A stretch of DNA of 31,534 nt from Ruminococcaceae bacterium UBA7075. GTDB taxonomy: Bacteria > Bacillota > Clostridia > Oscillospirales > Acutalibacteraceae. The stretch spans positions 1 through 31,534 of the forward strand of contig DKZL01000027.1 of NCBI GenBank assembly GCA_002493635.1, in the 5' to 3' direction. The notes under the pieces were generated by a model. The model worked only from the letters and a program-made list of their open reading frames with translations, was not told the DNA's origin and did no database searches. Positions 31,359 to 31,534 of this stretch are shown here, one piece after another (within the stretch, counting starts at the first letter, position 1; each line of letters opens with the position of its first letter). The position numbers were made by a program, and so were the translations under genes.

Positions 31359-31398
31359 AAGCTCCGATTGGTTTCATTTTGAAACTCAATCGGAGCTT
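31359..31398 (+). terminator. Intrinsic terminator-like hairpin
   Basis: AAGCTCCGATTG (31359-31370) pairs with CAATCGGAGCTT (31387-31398), and GTTTC/GAAAC extends the stem past one bulged T. The bases after it (ATTATTT) are moderately T-rich. Confidence 0.75.
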
Positions 31399-31461
31399 AT
31401 TATTTGGGGTTCTATAATTAGTGTGGGGTAATAATAAACGGTGCCTAAATAAAAGTTCTGC

Positions 31462-31490
31462 GTAGGTACGGCTTCCGGACGTACCCTACA
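31462..31490 (-). repeat. Interspersed intergenic element, locus 6 (palindrome only)
   Basis: GTAGG precedes a 21-nt palindrome (GGTACG at 31465-31470, CGTACC at 31480-31485) followed by CTACA. Read on the minus strand it differs from the palindrome at 110-130 at three positions, two of which are paired with each other. The rest of the region to the window end shows no gene. Confidence 0.6.
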
Positions 31491-31534
31491 AAAAAGCAAA
31501 GCTATACAGTAAAAAAAGACACTGCCTAAGCAAT

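Noticed and set aside
30104..31534. Insertion sequence suggested by TTGGACA boxes and isolated gene
   Set aside because: No transposase, no terminal inverted repeats and no clear target duplication are visible, so I list the boxes only as a weak observation.

Overview
The window is chromosomal DNA from a low-GC, spore-forming, starch-degrading Firmicute of the Ruminococcaceae/Oscillospiraceae type. The best overall fit is Ruminococcus bromii or a close relative. The signs are two secreted GH13 alpha-amylases, C-terminal dockerins on one amylase and on a leucine-rich-repeat surface protein (parts of an amylosome or cellulosome-like complex), CBM26-like starch-binding modules, a SpoVAE sporulation protein and consensus sigma-A promoters. 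The genus assignment is inferred from gene content, not from a database match.

Layout. 1-680: a minus-strand tRNA operon (Met-Glu-Leu) with a perfect promoter and terminator, between two interspersed intergenic repeats. 677-1033: spoVAE. 1272-6107: a four-gene GldA/GldF/GldG/DUF4340 ABC transport operon behind a palindrome-containing promoter. 6436-7912: minus-strand endonuclease III and a Cof-type HAD phosphatase. 8074-9556: another HAD protein and a membrane protein with an acidic tail. 9894-13337: a large MalS-like amylase with two CBM26-like modules and a dockerin. 13469-17468: MATE exporter, LOG-family protein, small Cys-rich protein, MGMT-like protein and a second Cof phosphatase. 17686-19920: a second secreted amylase without a dockerin. 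20097-23241: EamA transporter, HAD phosphatase and an AGCS amino acid symporter. 23364-25670: a BspA-like LRR protein with a dockerin. 25839-27596 (minus strand): mntP behind a yybP-ykoY-type manganese riboswitch, then a Crp/Fnr regulator and a Smr-domain protein. 27877-31329: esterase lipoprotein, TM2 protein, nitroreductase and an unrecognised membrane protein.

How the genes work together. The dockerin amylase and the dockerin LRR protein have nearly the same first dockerin repeat, so they could dock on the same cohesin scaffold. No cohesin or scaffoldin gene is in the window. The second amylase appears to be secreted freely. The remaining genes are mostly housekeeping, transport, stress and repair genes.

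The most unusual non-coding feature is a modular interspersed repeat seen at six intergenic places. In its fullest copy (15609-16034) it has a terminator-like module, a central TGTAGGG/CCCTACA palindrome module whose stems show compensatory changes between copies, and a right-hand module that ends exactly at a gene start and supplies its ribosome binding site.
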